Shown one piece after another: positions 42,457 to 50,923 of a stretch of DNA of 64,000 bases. Every line of letters starts with the position of its first letter. Positions within the stretch are counted from its first letter, which is position 1. This DNA comes from Hymenobacter puniceus (GTDB taxonomy: Bacteria; Bacteroidota; Bacteroidia; Cytophagales; Hymenobacteraceae), in the NCBI RefSeq assembly GCF_014333525.1, contig NZ_JACSCX010000002.1, positions 434,001-498,000 of the forward strand, written 5' to 3'. Under the pieces are notes generated by a model. That model saw only the letters and a program-made list of their open reading frames with translations. It had not been told where the DNA came from and ran no database searches. A program made the translations under genes and the position numbers.

Positions 42457-43332
42457 ATGATGCGTTATTTTTCTCTGCTATTCTTTGTGCTGGTTTCCGC
42501 GCTTGGCAAGGCGGCCCCGCTGCCCATGCTCCAGCTCGATGTAGCACGCTTCCGCAACGAAGACGTGGCGGTGAAGGGTACAGTGGTGGAAGTGTATGCC
42601 ACCATATCGGGCAAAAGCCTGCGCTATATGCGGCGGGCGCCCAAAATGTACCAGGCAGCCGCGGTATTAACGCTGGAAATAATCCGGCCCGACGGGCAGG
42701 CGGCCTACCAGGAAACCATTACGCTCAAGCCTCCGGTGCTCAGCGACACAACGGCTGTTATCAAGAACCCGATGAGCTTTCAGAAGCGCCTTGTGCTGCC
42801 CGATGGCACGTATACGCTGCGGGGCCTCGTGCGCGACCAGTACCAAAAAGCACAGCAAAGTCTGGTGGAGCAGCCGCTGGTACTGGCCTCGGCAGGTACA
42901 AAATCTATTCTCAGTGACGTGGTGCTGCTAGCCCGCGCCCCGGCCCGCGGCGCCGACGCCAGCAATTTCAGCCGCTCCGGCTACAGCCTCACACGGGCCC
43001 CTGGCGGCTTCTATGCCCGTGGCGCCGACCGGCTCTGGCTGTATGCGGAGCTTTATAACGTAGCGGCCGACCAGCCGCTGGTGCTTCGTTACCGCCTGCG
43101 CAAAGCGGCCGCCAAAACCGATGCGCTGGCCGTAACCGGGGCCGTGCGGGGCCAGGCCGGGCGCCCGGCCCCGGTGCTGGGCGAGCTGGATTTGCGCAAG
43201 CTGCCTACCGGCGACTATACACTTACGGTGGAAGTACGCAATGCTAAAAATCAGCTGGTTGCCTCGCAAACTGCCCCCGTGCGGCGGGAGGCCGATGACT
43301 ACGCGCCGGCTGGTGCGGGCCCGGCCCGTTAA
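42457..43332 (+). CDS. Secreted beta-rich protein of unknown function
   Basis: 291 residues with a signal peptide (MMRYFSLLFFVLVSALGKAAP). The mature part is all beta: LQLDVARFRNEDVAVKGTVV at the start, then LTLEIIRPDGQAAYQETITL and a C-terminal FN3-like strand set (LPTGDYTLTVEVRNAKNQ). The first part loosely recalls the N-terminal domain of GWxTD proteins, but no GWxTD motif is present. I do not assign a function. ATG 42457 (ATGATG) starts the signal. The next gene begins 9 bases after its stop, so they are cotranscribed. Confidence 0.7.
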   Translation: MMRYFSLLFFVLVSALGKAAPLPMLQLDVARFRNEDVAVKGTVVEVYATISGKSLRYMRRAPKMYQAAAVLTLEIIRPDGQAAYQETITLKPPVLSDTTAVIKNPMSFQKRLVLPDGTYTLRGLVRDQYQKAQQSLVEQPLVLASAGTKSILSDVVLLARAPARGADASNFSRSGYSLTRAPGGFYARGADRLWLYAELYNVAADQPLVLRYRLRKAAAKTDALAVTGAVRGQAGRPAPVLGELDLRKLPTGDYTLTVEVRNAKNQLVASQTAPVRREADDYAPAGAGPAR

Positions 43333-43341
43333 CTTTGGGGC

Positions 43342-44244
43342 ATGCCTGACTTGTTGCCCAAGCCCTATCCCTGGTACTACCGCCCCCTGAACTGGCTGCT
43401 GCGCGGCCTTGCTCACCTACCGATGCCCGTGCTGTATGTGCTGGCCGACGGCATCTATCTGCTGCTGGCCTACGTGGTGCGCTACCGGCGCAATGTGGTG
43501 CTCACCAATCTGCGCAACTCCTTTCCAGAGAAGCCGGAAGCAGAAATCCAGCGCGTAGCCAAGAACTTCTACCGGCATTTTGCGGAGGTGATGGTGGAAA
43601 CGCTGAAGCTGGTGGTGATGCCCGCCGCCGAGCTGAAGAAGCGAGTTTGGTTCAGCAACCCCGAGGTGATGGAGCGCCATTTTGCGCAGGGCCGCACCGT
43701 GCTGGGTTTGTCGTCGCACTCGGCCAACTGGGAATGGGTGCTGACTTCCGGGGCCGTGTGGCTGTCAGCCCATGCCGATGGCGTGTACAAGCCGCTGAGT
43801 AATCCGTTTTTCGAACGGTTTATGTATCAGCTGCGCACCCGCACGGGAGCAGGGCTGATTCCGATGCGGGATACGCTCCGCAACATGCTGCAGCGCCGGG
43901 GCGAAGTGCGGGTAGTGAGCTTGCTGTCTGACCAGGCCGCTGGCCCCGAGGACCGGCCCTACTGGACCGAGTTTATGCACCAGGATTCCGGCTTCTACAC
44001 CAGCGCCGACCGGCTGGCGGCCCGTTTTCATTGCCCGGTGGTGTACGTGAGCATCCGTCGGCTACGGCGCGGCTACTACCAGATTGTGCTTACAGAGCTC
44101 TACGATGGTGACGCGCCATTGCCTGCCAATGATTTTCCCATAACGGAAGCCTTTGTGCGCCAACTGGAGCATGACATCCGGGAGTTTCCGGCCGATTACC
44201 TCTGGACGCACCGCCGCTGGAAGCATAAGAGAGTAATTGAGTAG
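43342..44244 (+). CDS. Lysophospholipid/lipid A acyltransferase (LpxL/HtrB family)
   Basis: 300 residues. A hydrophobic N-terminal membrane segment (about 18-46) precedes the catalytic motif HSANWEW (His126, Glu131; the HX4E acyltransferase signature), then DQAAGPEDRP and LWTHRRWKH at the C-terminus. It likely acylates a lipid A precursor or phospholipid at the inner membrane. ATG 43342 begins MPDLLPKPYPWYY. The last codons and stop lie within the left arm of the palindrome 44233-44310. Confidence 0.9.
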   Translation: MPDLLPKPYPWYYRPLNWLLRGLAHLPMPVLYVLADGIYLLLAYVVRYRRNVVLTNLRNSFPEKPEAEIQRVAKNFYRHFAEVMVETLKLVVMPAAELKKRVWFSNPEVMERHFAQGRTVLGLSSHSANWEWVLTSGAVWLSAHADGVYKPLSNPFFERFMYQLRTRTGAGLIPMRDTLRNMLQRRGEVRVVSLLSDQAAGPEDRPYWTEFMHQDSGFYTSADRLAARFHCPVVYVSIRRLRRGYYQIVLTELYDGDAPLPANDFPITEAFVRQLEHDIREFPADYLWTHRRWKHKRVIE

Positions 44245-44310
44245 CGGAGTATCTGTTCTGGCATCAGCATTAGCTGCGCTGTCAGAACAGATACTCCGCT
44301 ACTCAATTAC
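44233..44310. repeat. 28-bp perfect palindrome between convergent genes
   Basis: 44233-44260 pairs with 44283-44310 without mismatch; loop 22 bases. The left arm includes the last three codons and stop of the acyltransferase gene. Immediately after the right arm, TCCGCTACTC (44311-44320) repeats part of it. It lies between convergent genes and may terminate both. Confidence 0.88.
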
Positions 44311-44320
44311 TCCGCTACTC

Positions 44321-44953
44321 CTACAGATACTGCTCGATGTCGCCGGCACCCTGGCGGACCAGCTCAAAGTCGTCGTTGGTGCAGTCGATGATGGTGCTGG
44401 GTACATTGTTGCCGAAGCCGCCGTCGATAACCAAGTCAACCAGTGAGCGGTACTTCTCGAAAATCAGGTCGGGGTCGGTTACGTACTCGTCGAGTGTGTT
44501 TTCATCTTCCCGCACCGAGGTACTCATGATGGGGTTGCCCAACTCGCGCACCAGTTGAATGATAATCTGGTTATCGGGCACGCGGATACCAACGGTTTTG
44601 CGCTGGCGGCCAGCCTGGCGCGGTACTTTAGAGCTGGCCTCGAAGATAAACGTGAACGGCCCGGGCAGTGCGCGTTTAATAACCTTGTAAGTAGGTGTGG
44701 TGATGCCGTGGGCGTAGTCGCTGATGTGCGACAAATCGGCGCAGATAAAGCTCAGCATGGCCTTCTCAGGATTTAACCCTTTGATACGGCATAACTTGTC
44801 AACTGCCTTCGCATTATGAATGTCGCACCCAATGCCATACACCGTGTCCGTCGGATAAATGATAATGCCTCCCCGGCGCAGCACATCTACTACTTGCTGG
44901 ATACGGTTCTGGGGTGGGTTTTCGGGGTGAATGCGGAGCAGCGTAGCGGCCAT
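44321..44953 (-). CDS. Threonylcarbamoyl-AMP synthase (Sua5/YciO/YrdC family)
   Basis: The 210-residue protein has the YrdC fold: IIIYPTDTVYGIGCD (about 32-46), KLCRIKGLNPEKAMLSFIC and IKRALPGPFTFIFEAS, then RKTVGIRVPDN. TsaC/Sua5 makes the threonylcarbamoyl-AMP used for t6A in tRNAs reading ANN codons. The sequence resembles the shorter YciO-like branch, so the precise role is not certain. ATG 44953. The frame extends to 45127, but that part has no family similarity. Confidence 0.85.
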   Translation of the reverse strand: MAATLLRIHPENPPQNRIQQVVDVLRRGGIIIYPTDTVYGIGCDIHNAKAVDKLCRIKGLNPEKAMLSFICADLSHISDYAHGITTPTYKVIKRALPGPFTFIFEASSKVPRQAGRQRKTVGIRVPDNQIIIQLVRELGNPIMSTSVREDENTLDEYVTDPDLIFEKYRSLVDLVIDGGFGNNVPSTIIDCTNDDFELVRQGAGDIEQYL

Positions 44954-45165
44954 AGCAAGACGAAAGGTGAAGTGAGAAAACTGTCGGCACGACTGGGGTG
45001 GCGCCGAAGCGGGGCAAGGTAGCCCTTGTGACAGACAACTGCCAACCTGTTCGTGGTTTTTGCACGGCAGGTTACAAATAGTGCTAACTACGTCGCCGGT
45101 GGGCCTTTTGCCACGGCCGGAACACACCGCACCTAATCATCAGGCCGGGCGCAAGTTGCGGGTAC

Positions 45166-45199
45166 AAAAAAGGCTCCGGCACAATGCCGGAGCCTTTTT
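45166..45199. terminator. Bidirectional intrinsic terminator
   Basis: A perfect stem of about 16 bp (AAAAAGGCTCCGGCA and its complement) with loop CAA and T-runs on both strands, 25 bases beyond the stop of the minus-strand gene at 45225. Confidence 0.9.
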
Positions 45200-45224
45200 G
45201 CATTGGCTTCTCAGCCACTGATGC

Positions 45225-47045
45225 TTATTGCTTCACAAAACGACGGGTAGCAGCGCCTTCCTTCGTGGTGAGACGTACGCCATACACGCCAGCAGGCAGC
45301 GCAGCTACGTTCAGCGTCGTCAGGTCGGTGGCGGCCGTTGAGTGGCTTACTACCTGGCCGAGCGAGTTCAGGATTTCCACCTGCGCACCGCGGGCCCCAG
45401 CAACACGGAGGGTGAGCTGGCTGATAGCTGGGTTGGGGTACAAAGCCAACGTCTTGGCAAAGGCCGGCTCGGCCGCAGACTGCACAAATGCCAGATCTGA
45501 GTAGCGCCGGGGTACAATCTGGTAGCCTGTGGTATAGGGCGACGTATTATCAAACTGTCCGCCGATGCCCGTGAGCAGGAACGGCGTAGTTGGCGCTGGC
45601 TTACCAGCAAAGTCTGAGTTGGCCGGAATGCGCATCTGGTACATCACGCCAGCGGAAGTCATTACGTCTACGTTATACGCTGTAGCAGCACCCGTCCATT
45701 GGCTAGGCGTTGTTAGCGTAACAGGGGTAGCAATGGCAATTAGCTCCGACTCTTCATTTTCAGTCAGGGCGGCCACTACGGCGCGGGGCAGGTAGGTGCG
45801 GCGGGCACGGCCCAGGGGCGTAATGCCAGTCATCGTAATCTGGCTCAGGCCATTGAACTGGCCCAGTGTGCCGGTAACCAGCACCGAGTCACCTTCAGCT
45901 AACACAGTGGTACCAATGGCCGCCGACGCAAACAGGCCAATACCGCCGGTGTTGTCAATCAGGGTGAACTGATAGCCGGCCGTGCGCTGGTTTACGCCAT
46001 ACACAGTGCCGCGGGCCGATACTACCTGCGTGTTTTGGGTGGGTACACCGTTAGCATCGTTTACGGTTAGGGCCGCCACCGTCGAAACGGTCGGGCCGGT
46101 AGGGGTGTCGTTGTCGGTGATAGTGATGGTGTAGCTGTCAGCTGATGCGGTAGCTGCGCCAGCAGGCAAAGCGTTCTGCAGCCGCACGATAACCGTTTCG
46201 CTGGACTCGGCTACGGCGTCGTCCACGATGGTGAGCGTGGCGTTCTGGGGGGCGGTGCTGTTGGCCGGGAACGTGAGCGTCTGGGTGGTGTAAGTGTAGT
46301 CGGATGGTGAAGTGGCAGTGCCAGCCGGTGTGGCCAGTACCACCTGTACCGTTACTGCCTGCGTGCTGGCGGTGCTCAGGCGCACCGGAATCTGCACAAC
46401 GCCTACGTTTTCAGCCACAGTGACAGCTGCCGCGCCAAACTCGATGGTGGGAGTGGTGGTGCCGCCGGTGGCGCTAACCAAGCCATACGTGCGCACGTTA
46501 TCGATGCGCCACGAGCCGGCTATAGCCTCTGAATTGTAACCATAAATCCGGAACTCCACCGCTCCGGTACGGGCCGCAAAGCTGGCGGGCAGCGCAACTT
46601 TCTTGTTGATGCGTGTATTGGTGTCGTCGGGCACGTTCACCGTAATCAGGTCAGTAGCGAAGTTATCGACGCTGGAACGCACCGACCAGTCGCGGATGCC
46701 CGTACCGGAACGGCGCTCATCCAGCACCAAGCTGTCGAGGCGTACCTGAAAACCCGTGGCGGGCTGCACCGTGAAAGCGAAGTAATCAGTAGCGTCTAAG
46801 GCAGCCAGCGACCAGCCAGTGGCCGAAATAGAACCAGCACCGGCAGAAGGAGTGACGCCAGCCCCGCGCGACATGGGGCTGAACGAGGCATTGATGGGCT
46901 GCGCATCAGCCGGAAGCGTGGCTTCGTCGCCGGTGGCATTGGTGAAGCTATACGTGGCTAGCTGGGCCTGGGCAGTGGTGCCGAAAAGGCCCAACGCGGC
47001 CAGAAGGGCCAGCCGCTGCCACCGGGAAGAGTAGGAGTGTTGCAT
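45225..47045 (-). CDS. Secreted Calx-beta protein with T9SS sorting domain
   Basis: 606 residues: signal peptide (about 1-27, GLFGTTAQA), an N-terminal jelly-roll-like region (30-185), a Calx-beta domain (about 186-300, EFGAAAVTVAENVGVVQIPV to VIVRLQNALP), an OB-fold/DUF5689-like region (about 310-520, VLAEGDSVLVTGTLGQFNGL) and a C-terminal T9SS type A sorting domain (last 75 residues, LALYPNPAISQLTLRV). Such proteins are exported by T9SS and attached to the surface or released. ATG 47045. No catalytic motif is seen; an adhesin or binding role is likely. Confidence 0.85.
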   Translation of the reverse strand: MQHSYSSRWQRLALLAALGLFGTTAQAQLATYSFTNATGDEATLPADAQPINASFSPMSRGAGVTPSAGAGSISATGWSLAALDATDYFAFTVQPATGFQVRLDSLVLDERRSGTGIRDWSVRSSVDNFATDLITVNVPDDTNTRINKKVALPASFAARTGAVEFRIYGYNSEAIAGSWRIDNVRTYGLVSATGGTTTPTIEFGAAAVTVAENVGVVQIPVRLSTASTQAVTVQVVLATPAGTATSPSDYTYTTQTLTFPANSTAPQNATLTIVDDAVAESSETVIVRLQNALPAGAATASADSYTITITDNDTPTGPTVSTVAALTVNDANGVPTQNTQVVSARGTVYGVNQRTAGYQFTLIDNTGGIGLFASAAIGTTVLAEGDSVLVTGTLGQFNGLSQITMTGITPLGRARRTYLPRAVVAALTENEESELIAIATPVTLTTPSQWTGAATAYNVDVMTSAGVMYQMRIPANSDFAGKPAPTTPFLLTGIGGQFDNTSPYTTGYQIVPRRYSDLAFVQSAAEPAFAKTLALYPNPAISQLTLRVAGARGAQVEILNSLGQVVSHSTAATDLTTLNVAALPAGVYGVRLTTKEGAATRRFVKQ

Positions 47046-47169
47046 GGGAGAAAGGAAGGTAAAGAAGGATGTAAACAGGTGTATTGCAGGTAAGGACGCA
47101 AACCCAGGGCAAAGGTTGGCTTCAGAGCAGCGCAAACGTGCTTAAGCTTCGGCACTAGCGGATTCCGCG

Positions 47170-47177
47170 TACTTTTG
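47170..47177 (+). promoter_or_regulatory. Possible -7 element of mltG
   Basis: TACTTTTG matches TAnnTTTG, 86 bases before the mltG ATG. No TTG is seen at -33. Confidence 0.4.
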
Positions 47178-47263
47178 AATTGTAAAACTACTCTAAACGG
47201 CTTCTCTCGCCAATCCGCACCCCGGAACTTCATACTTCGGTAATCTGACCACCTTCCTTCCCG

Positions 47264-48334
47264 ATGGCCAAACCCCGCATCGACTACAAAGCCAACGCCC
47301 TGAAACGGCGCAACCGGTTCGCCTATATCACCGGCATTTCGGGCCTGATTCTGATTACGTTTTCGTATTACTTCTACCAGGTTTTCTTCACGCCGAACGT
47401 GGAAACCAAGATGCCTACCTACGTGCTGGTGCGTCGCGGCCAAACTGCTAAGTCGGTGCTGGACTCCGTGGAAGCCACCGGCGCCATCGTGGATAAGCTC
47501 AGTCTGCGCTTTGTGGCCAAGGTGATGAAATATGAGAAGCTGGTGAAGCCCGGCCGCTACGAGCTCAAAAACGGCTACACCAACCGCGAGCTGATCAACG
47601 CGCTACGCACCGGCCGCCAGTCGCCGCTCAAGCTCACATTTCAGAACATCCGGCTGCGCGAAGACTTGGCCCAGAAGCTCAACACTGCCATCGATGCGCG
47701 CCCCGGCCAGTTCGACAGCCTGCTCAGCAGCTCCAGCTACACCAAAAGCCTGGGCTTCGACACCACGAGCATCATGACCATGTTCATCCCGAACACCTAC
47801 GAGCTGTACTGGAACTCTACGCCCGACAACCTCATGCAGCGCATGAAAAAGGAGTACGAGAAGTTCTGGACGCCCGCCCGCGACGCCAAGCGCAAAGCCC
47901 TGAACCTGAGCCGCGCCGAGGTAAGTACGCTGGCCAGCATCGTGGAGGCCGAGCAGCAGCAGCACGCCGATGAACGCCCGCGCGTGGCCGGCGTGTACCT
48001 CAACCGCCTCAAGCGCGGCATGAAGCTCCAGGCCGACCCGACGGTGGTGTACGCCAACAATGACTTCACCATCAAGCGGGTGCTCAATGTGCACCTCACC
48101 AAAGATTCGCCCTATAACACCTACAAATACGCCGGCCTGCCGCCGGGTCCTATCAACCTGCCCAGCATTGCCAGCATTGATGCCGTGCTGAACCCCGAAA
48201 GCCACGCCTACCTCTACTTCTGCGCCAAGGAAGACTTCAGCGGCTACCACGCCTTTGCCCGCAACGAGCAGGAGCACCTCGTAAACGCCCGCCGCTACCA
48301 GGCCGCCCTCACGCGAAGCGGCATTATGAAGTAG
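47264..48334 (+). CDS. mltG: Endolytic peptidoglycan transglycosylase MltG
   Basis: The 356-residue enzyme cleaves nascent glycan strands. It has an N-terminal membrane helix (about 20-40, YITGISGLILITFSYYFYQV), a LysM-like subdomain, and the YceG catalytic part with Glu228 in STLASIVEAE, then GVYLNRLKRGMKLQADPTVVY and LPPGPINLPS. ATG 47264. The following small gene begins 4 bases after its stop and the thioesterase gene follows, so an operon is likely. Confidence 0.95.
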   Translation: MAKPRIDYKANALKRRNRFAYITGISGLILITFSYYFYQVFFTPNVETKMPTYVLVRRGQTAKSVLDSVEATGAIVDKLSLRFVAKVMKYEKLVKPGRYELKNGYTNRELINALRTGRQSPLKLTFQNIRLREDLAQKLNTAIDARPGQFDSLLSSSSYTKSLGFDTTSIMTMFIPNTYELYWNSTPDNLMQRMKKEYEKFWTPARDAKRKALNLSRAEVSTLASIVEAEQQQHADERPRVAGVYLNRLKRGMKLQADPTVVYANNDFTIKRVLNVHLTKDSPYNTYKYAGLPPGPINLPSIASIDAVLNPESHAYLYFCAKEDFSGYHAFARNEQEHLVNARRYQAALTRSGIMK

Positions 48335-48338
48335 TCAG

Positions 48339-48659
48339 ATGGTAATCGTTAACAGGTTGAGCAGAAAGGCGTTTTTGCAGACATTTCAGGCGCCTATGCA
48401 AGATGTAACGGAAACAGCAGCGCCTGTGCTGGATATATGGCCTTATGTAGAAGCCATATCAAAAGTTGATTTGAAAAGCTGCGAAGTGCAATTTGATTTG
48501 GTCGAATACGTGTACAGAGACGCTGGTAATCGGTTTGATCAAGTACTCGTGCCGACAAATACCAAGGATGTATTCCTAGTAATAGTTATAGACCTGAAGG
48601 CTGTCAAAGTATACGGCCATCATCTATTGAACTTGCCAAAACTTTACAACGTCGCTTAG
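48339..48659 (+). CDS. Small AT-rich protein of unknown function
   Basis: 106 residues, no signal peptide or membrane segment: VLDIWPYVEAISKVDLKSCE, then VEYVYRDAGNRFDQVLVPTN, a strand-rich end (VFLVIVIDLKAVKVYGHHLL). Base composition is clearly more AT-rich than mltG and the thioesterase on either side, which suggests it was inserted between them. It starts 4 bases after mltG stops and ends 13 bases before the next gene. An internal ATG at codon 20 is an alternative start. I do not recognise the family. Confidence 0.6.
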   Translation: MVIVNRLSRKAFLQTFQAPMQDVTETAAPVLDIWPYVEAISKVDLKSCEVQFDLVEYVYRDAGNRFDQVLVPTNTKDVFLVIVIDLKAVKVYGHHLLNLPKLYNVA

Positions 48660-48672
48660 CTCAAATACAAAG

Positions 48673-49161
48673 ATGTACTCTTCCGACACCCAGATCCGCG
48701 TGCGGTACGCTGAAACCGACCAGATGGGCTACGTGTACCACGGTAACTACGCGGCCTACTTCGAGGTGTGCCGTACCGAGGCCTTCCGGCAACTCGGTAT
48801 CAGCTACAAAGACTTGGAGGCCGAAGGCGTAGGCATGCCGGTAGGGGAGATACGCACCCGTTTCCGCCGGCCCGCCCGCTACGACGACCTGCTCACGGTG
48901 TGCCTGCTGCTCAAGCAGCCCGCTGAAGGCTCGCGCGTGCTGTTCGAGTACGAAATCTATAACGAGGCGCAGGAGCTGCTCACCGAAGGCCACACCCTGA
49001 TGGTGTTTGTGAACATGAGCACCGGCCGGCCCGTGCCCATCCCGCTGCACATCCAGCAGAAGCTGTCCGGCTACTTCACCGACGACGAAGCCGGCAGCCC
49101 GCTTACGCCGCCCAAAGCCCCAGTGGACGCGCCGGCGCCAGCCGCGTTTCTGAAGAAGTAA
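48673..49161 (+). CDS. Acyl-CoA thioesterase, 4HBT hotdog family (YbgC-like)
   Basis: The 162-residue hotdog-fold protein has the 4-hydroxybenzoyl-CoA thioesterase motif RYAETDQMGYVYHGNYAAYF with catalytic Asp16, then EIRTRFRRPARYDD and a strand HTLMVFVNMSTG. It hydrolyses acyl-CoA; YbgC-type members act near the Tol-Pal envelope system, but no tol genes are here. The C-terminal 25 residues are Pro/Ala-rich and dispensable-looking. ATG 48673. Confidence 0.92.
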   Translation: MYSSDTQIRVRYAETDQMGYVYHGNYAAYFEVCRTEAFRQLGISYKDLEAEGVGMPVGEIRTRFRRPARYDDLLTVCLLLKQPAEGSRVLFEYEIYNEAQELLTEGHTLMVFVNMSTGRPVPIPLHIQQKLSGYFTDDEAGSPLTPPKAPVDAPAPAAFLKK

Positions 49162-49178
49162 GTGAAAATCAAATGAAC

Positions 49179-49282
49179 GTCATGCTGAGCATAGCGGAGC
49201 GAAGTCGAAGCATCTCTACCGCTTCGTTGCGATGGTAAGAAGTAGTAATCAGTAGAGATGCTTCGACTTCGTTCAGCATGAC
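49179..49282. repeat. Long GTCAT-type palindrome between thioesterase and YihY genes
   Basis: It starts GTCATGCTGAGC (49179) and ends with the complement, GTTCAGCATGAC (49271-49282). Arms carry GAAGTCGAAGCATCTCTA and its complement; the left arm has an extra 10-base stretch, so pairing is bulged. It shares the GAAGCATCTCTA block with the 5066 element. Confidence 0.8.
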
Positions 49283-49305
49283 GGCCCTTTAATTATCTTC
49301 CATCC

Positions 49306-50298
49306 ATGCGCCTGCCCACCCGCCGCTACCACTTGCCCGATGTACGCCGCCGCCGGTCGTACCGCCAGGCCATAGTGTTTCTGAAGCGGCTGCGCTTTGC
49401 CGGCGGCCGGGCCTCGGTGTATGATGTAGTGGACCGGCTGATGCAGGAAATCCGGCTGGACGGCATTGCCAAGCGGGCGTCGTACATGGCGTTCAACTTC
49501 ACCATTGCCATCTTCCCCACCATCATCTTCCTGTTCACACTTATTCCTTACGTCCCGATTCCGAACCTGAATCTGGACATCCTACAGTTCCTCTCCGACC
49601 TGATTCCACGGGAGATGTACCTGGCCATTTCAGGCACCATCGAGGACATTGTGAACATTCCGCACGGTGGCTTGCTGTCATTTGGTTTTGCCACGGCCTT
49701 AGTGCTCAGCTCCAACGGCATCATGGCCCTGCTCGACGCGTTTGAGAAAAAGTATCCGTCGTTCAAGAAGCGCACCTACGTGCGTAAGCGCGTCATTGCT
49801 ACGCTGCTGACGGTGGTGCTGTCGTCGGTGCTGCTGGTGTCAGTGGTGGGTATCTTCTTCGGTACCTACATTATTGACGCGCTGGTGTTCCACGAAATCG
49901 TGCCCGAGCAATACACAGCCGAAATGATTACGGTCATCAAATACGGGTCGGTGGTGGGGCTGTTTCTGCTCACTACCTGCCTGGTGTACTACTACGTGCC
50001 ACCCGTGCACGACAAGTGGCCGTTTCTGTCGGCCGGGGCCGTGGTGGCTACGCTGCTTATTTTCCTGGTGTCATTTCTGTTCATTCTCTACATCAAGATA
50101 TTCGATTCCTACAACCACTTTTATGGGTCGGTGGGTACGCTCGTCGGGTTTATGGTGTGGCTGGATTTCGTGTGCATGACCCTGATTCTGGGTTTTGAAA
50201 TCAATGTCAGCATCGATGCCGTGACCGGACGGTTGCGCAACGGCCCGGCCGGTCTGCGCCTGATGAACCGCCTGCGCAAACAGGAGGCAAAAAATTAG
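49306..50298 (+). CDS. YihY/BrkB-type integral membrane protein
   Basis: 330 residues with about six membrane helices between 60 and 300. Family landmarks: RLMQEIRLDGIAKRASYMAFN, GTIEDIVNIPHGGLLSFGF, then YYVPPVHDKWPFLSAGA and YGSVGTLVGFMVWLDFVCM near the C-terminus. The old name RNase BN for this family is incorrect; a transport role is suspected but not shown. ATG 49306. A GTCAT palindrome lies just upstream. Confidence 0.9.
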   Translation: MRLPTRRYHLPDVRRRRSYRQAIVFLKRLRFAGGRASVYDVVDRLMQEIRLDGIAKRASYMAFNFTIAIFPTIIFLFTLIPYVPIPNLNLDILQFLSDLIPREMYLAISGTIEDIVNIPHGGLLSFGFATALVLSSNGIMALLDAFEKKYPSFKKRTYVRKRVIATLLTVVLSSVLLVSVVGIFFGTYIIDALVFHEIVPEQYTAEMITVIKYGSVVGLFLLTTCLVYYYVPPVHDKWPFLSAGAVVATLLIFLVSFLFILYIKIFDSYNHFYGSVGTLVGFMVWLDFVCMTLILGFEINVSIDAVTGRLRNGPAGLRLMNRLRKQEAKN

Positions 50299-50372
50299 CG
50301 CCTGATAATCAGCGGAGAACCTAGCCGCAAGTGGGAGCGGAGGTGGTTTTTAGAAAAATAAATCAGCAAAAG

Positions 50373-50403
50373 TTGTGATGGGCGGGCGACGCTGCTACTT
50401 TTG
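50373..50403 (+). promoter_or_regulatory. Promoter of the tRNA-Ser pair
   Basis: TTG (50373-50375), a 20-base spacer, TACTTTTG (50396-50403). It fits the Bacteroidota consensus fully, 28 bases before the first tRNA. Confidence 0.7.
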
Positions 50404-50431
50404 TCGTCCCAAACCACTCAGTTTGGACCCC

Positions 50432-50518
50432 AGAGAGGTGGCAGAGTGGTCGAATGCGACGGATTCGAAATCCGTTATACCTGCAAGGGTATCGGGGGTT
50501 CGAATCCCCCCCTCTCTA
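50432..50518 (+). tRNA. tRNA-Ser(CGA)
   Basis: An 87-nt class II tRNA. The acceptor AGAGAGG pairs with CCTCTCT, discriminator A. The anticodon stem ACGGA with TCCGT has loop TTCGAAA (anticodon CGA, reading UCG). A variable arm and T arm GGGGG/CCCCC with TTCGAAT are present. No full CCA is encoded (ACA follows). Confidence 0.95.
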
Positions 50519-50559
50519 CATTACCCAGTGAATACAGTACGTTAGCTTACACCAAATAC

Positions 50560-50644
50560 AGAGGAGTGGCAGAGTGGTCGATTGCGGCGGTCTTGAAAAC
50601 CGTTGAGGGTTAAACCTCCGGGGGTTCGAATCCCTCCTCCTCTG
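50560..50644 (+). tRNA. tRNA-Ser(TGA)
   Basis: An 85-nt class II tRNA, 41 bases after the first. The acceptor AGAGGAG pairs with CTCCTCT, discriminator G. The anticodon loop CTTGAAA gives anticodon TGA (reads UCA and others). It has a long variable arm, T arm GGGGG/CCCTC. No encoded CCA. Confidence 0.95.
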
Positions 50645-50659
50645 CAAATTGAAAGTGCG

Positions 50660-50695
50660 AAACCCCCTTGGCTGCTGCCAAGGGGGTTTTTATTT
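50660..50695 (+). terminator. Intrinsic terminator of the tRNA-Ser pair
   Basis: The stem AACCCCCTTGGC pairs with GCCAAGGGGGTT around loop TGCT, followed by TTTATTTT, 16 bases after the second tRNA. Confidence 0.9.
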
Positions 50696-50767
50696 TGCGC
50701 CCGGCGCACAGTCAGCCACCGGATTACCGGATATAAGCTTTATAAGAAAAGTCAGTCTGCCATCCTG

Positions 50768-50923
50768 CTACCAGCCGTAGCGCCAAACCTGATACAGCAC
50801 GAAGCCTGCCAGCCCTACCAGTAGCAGCAAGGCCAATAGGGTTTCCCGTCGTAGTCGGGGACCCGAGGAAGGATGTCGTTTTCGTTGACGACGGGCGTGT
50901 CGGGTGGTAGTGTCCTTTGCCAT
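50768..50923 (-). CDS. Small single-pass membrane protein, 51 residues
   Basis: Read on the minus strand from ATG 50923 to TAG 50768. The N-terminus is basic (MAKDTTTRHARRQRKRHPSS), followed by one hydrophobic helix (about 29-43, rich in Leu/Val/Gly) and a short C-terminal tail YQVWRYGW. The N-in, positive-inside layout and codon use look like a real gene. It is an orphan, and I do not recognise a family. Too short to be certain. Confidence 0.5.
   Translation of the reverse strand: MAKDTTTRHARRQRKRHPSSGPRLRRETLLALLLLVGLAGFVLYQVWRYGW

Noticed and set aside
49179..49282. Palindrome as an ordinary terminator
   Set aside because: No T-run, and its ends match elements elsewhere; better seen as a dispersed repeat, though it may also affect transcription.
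50401..50613. Open frame across the tRNA-Ser genes
   Set aside because: It is the two tRNA genes read as codons.
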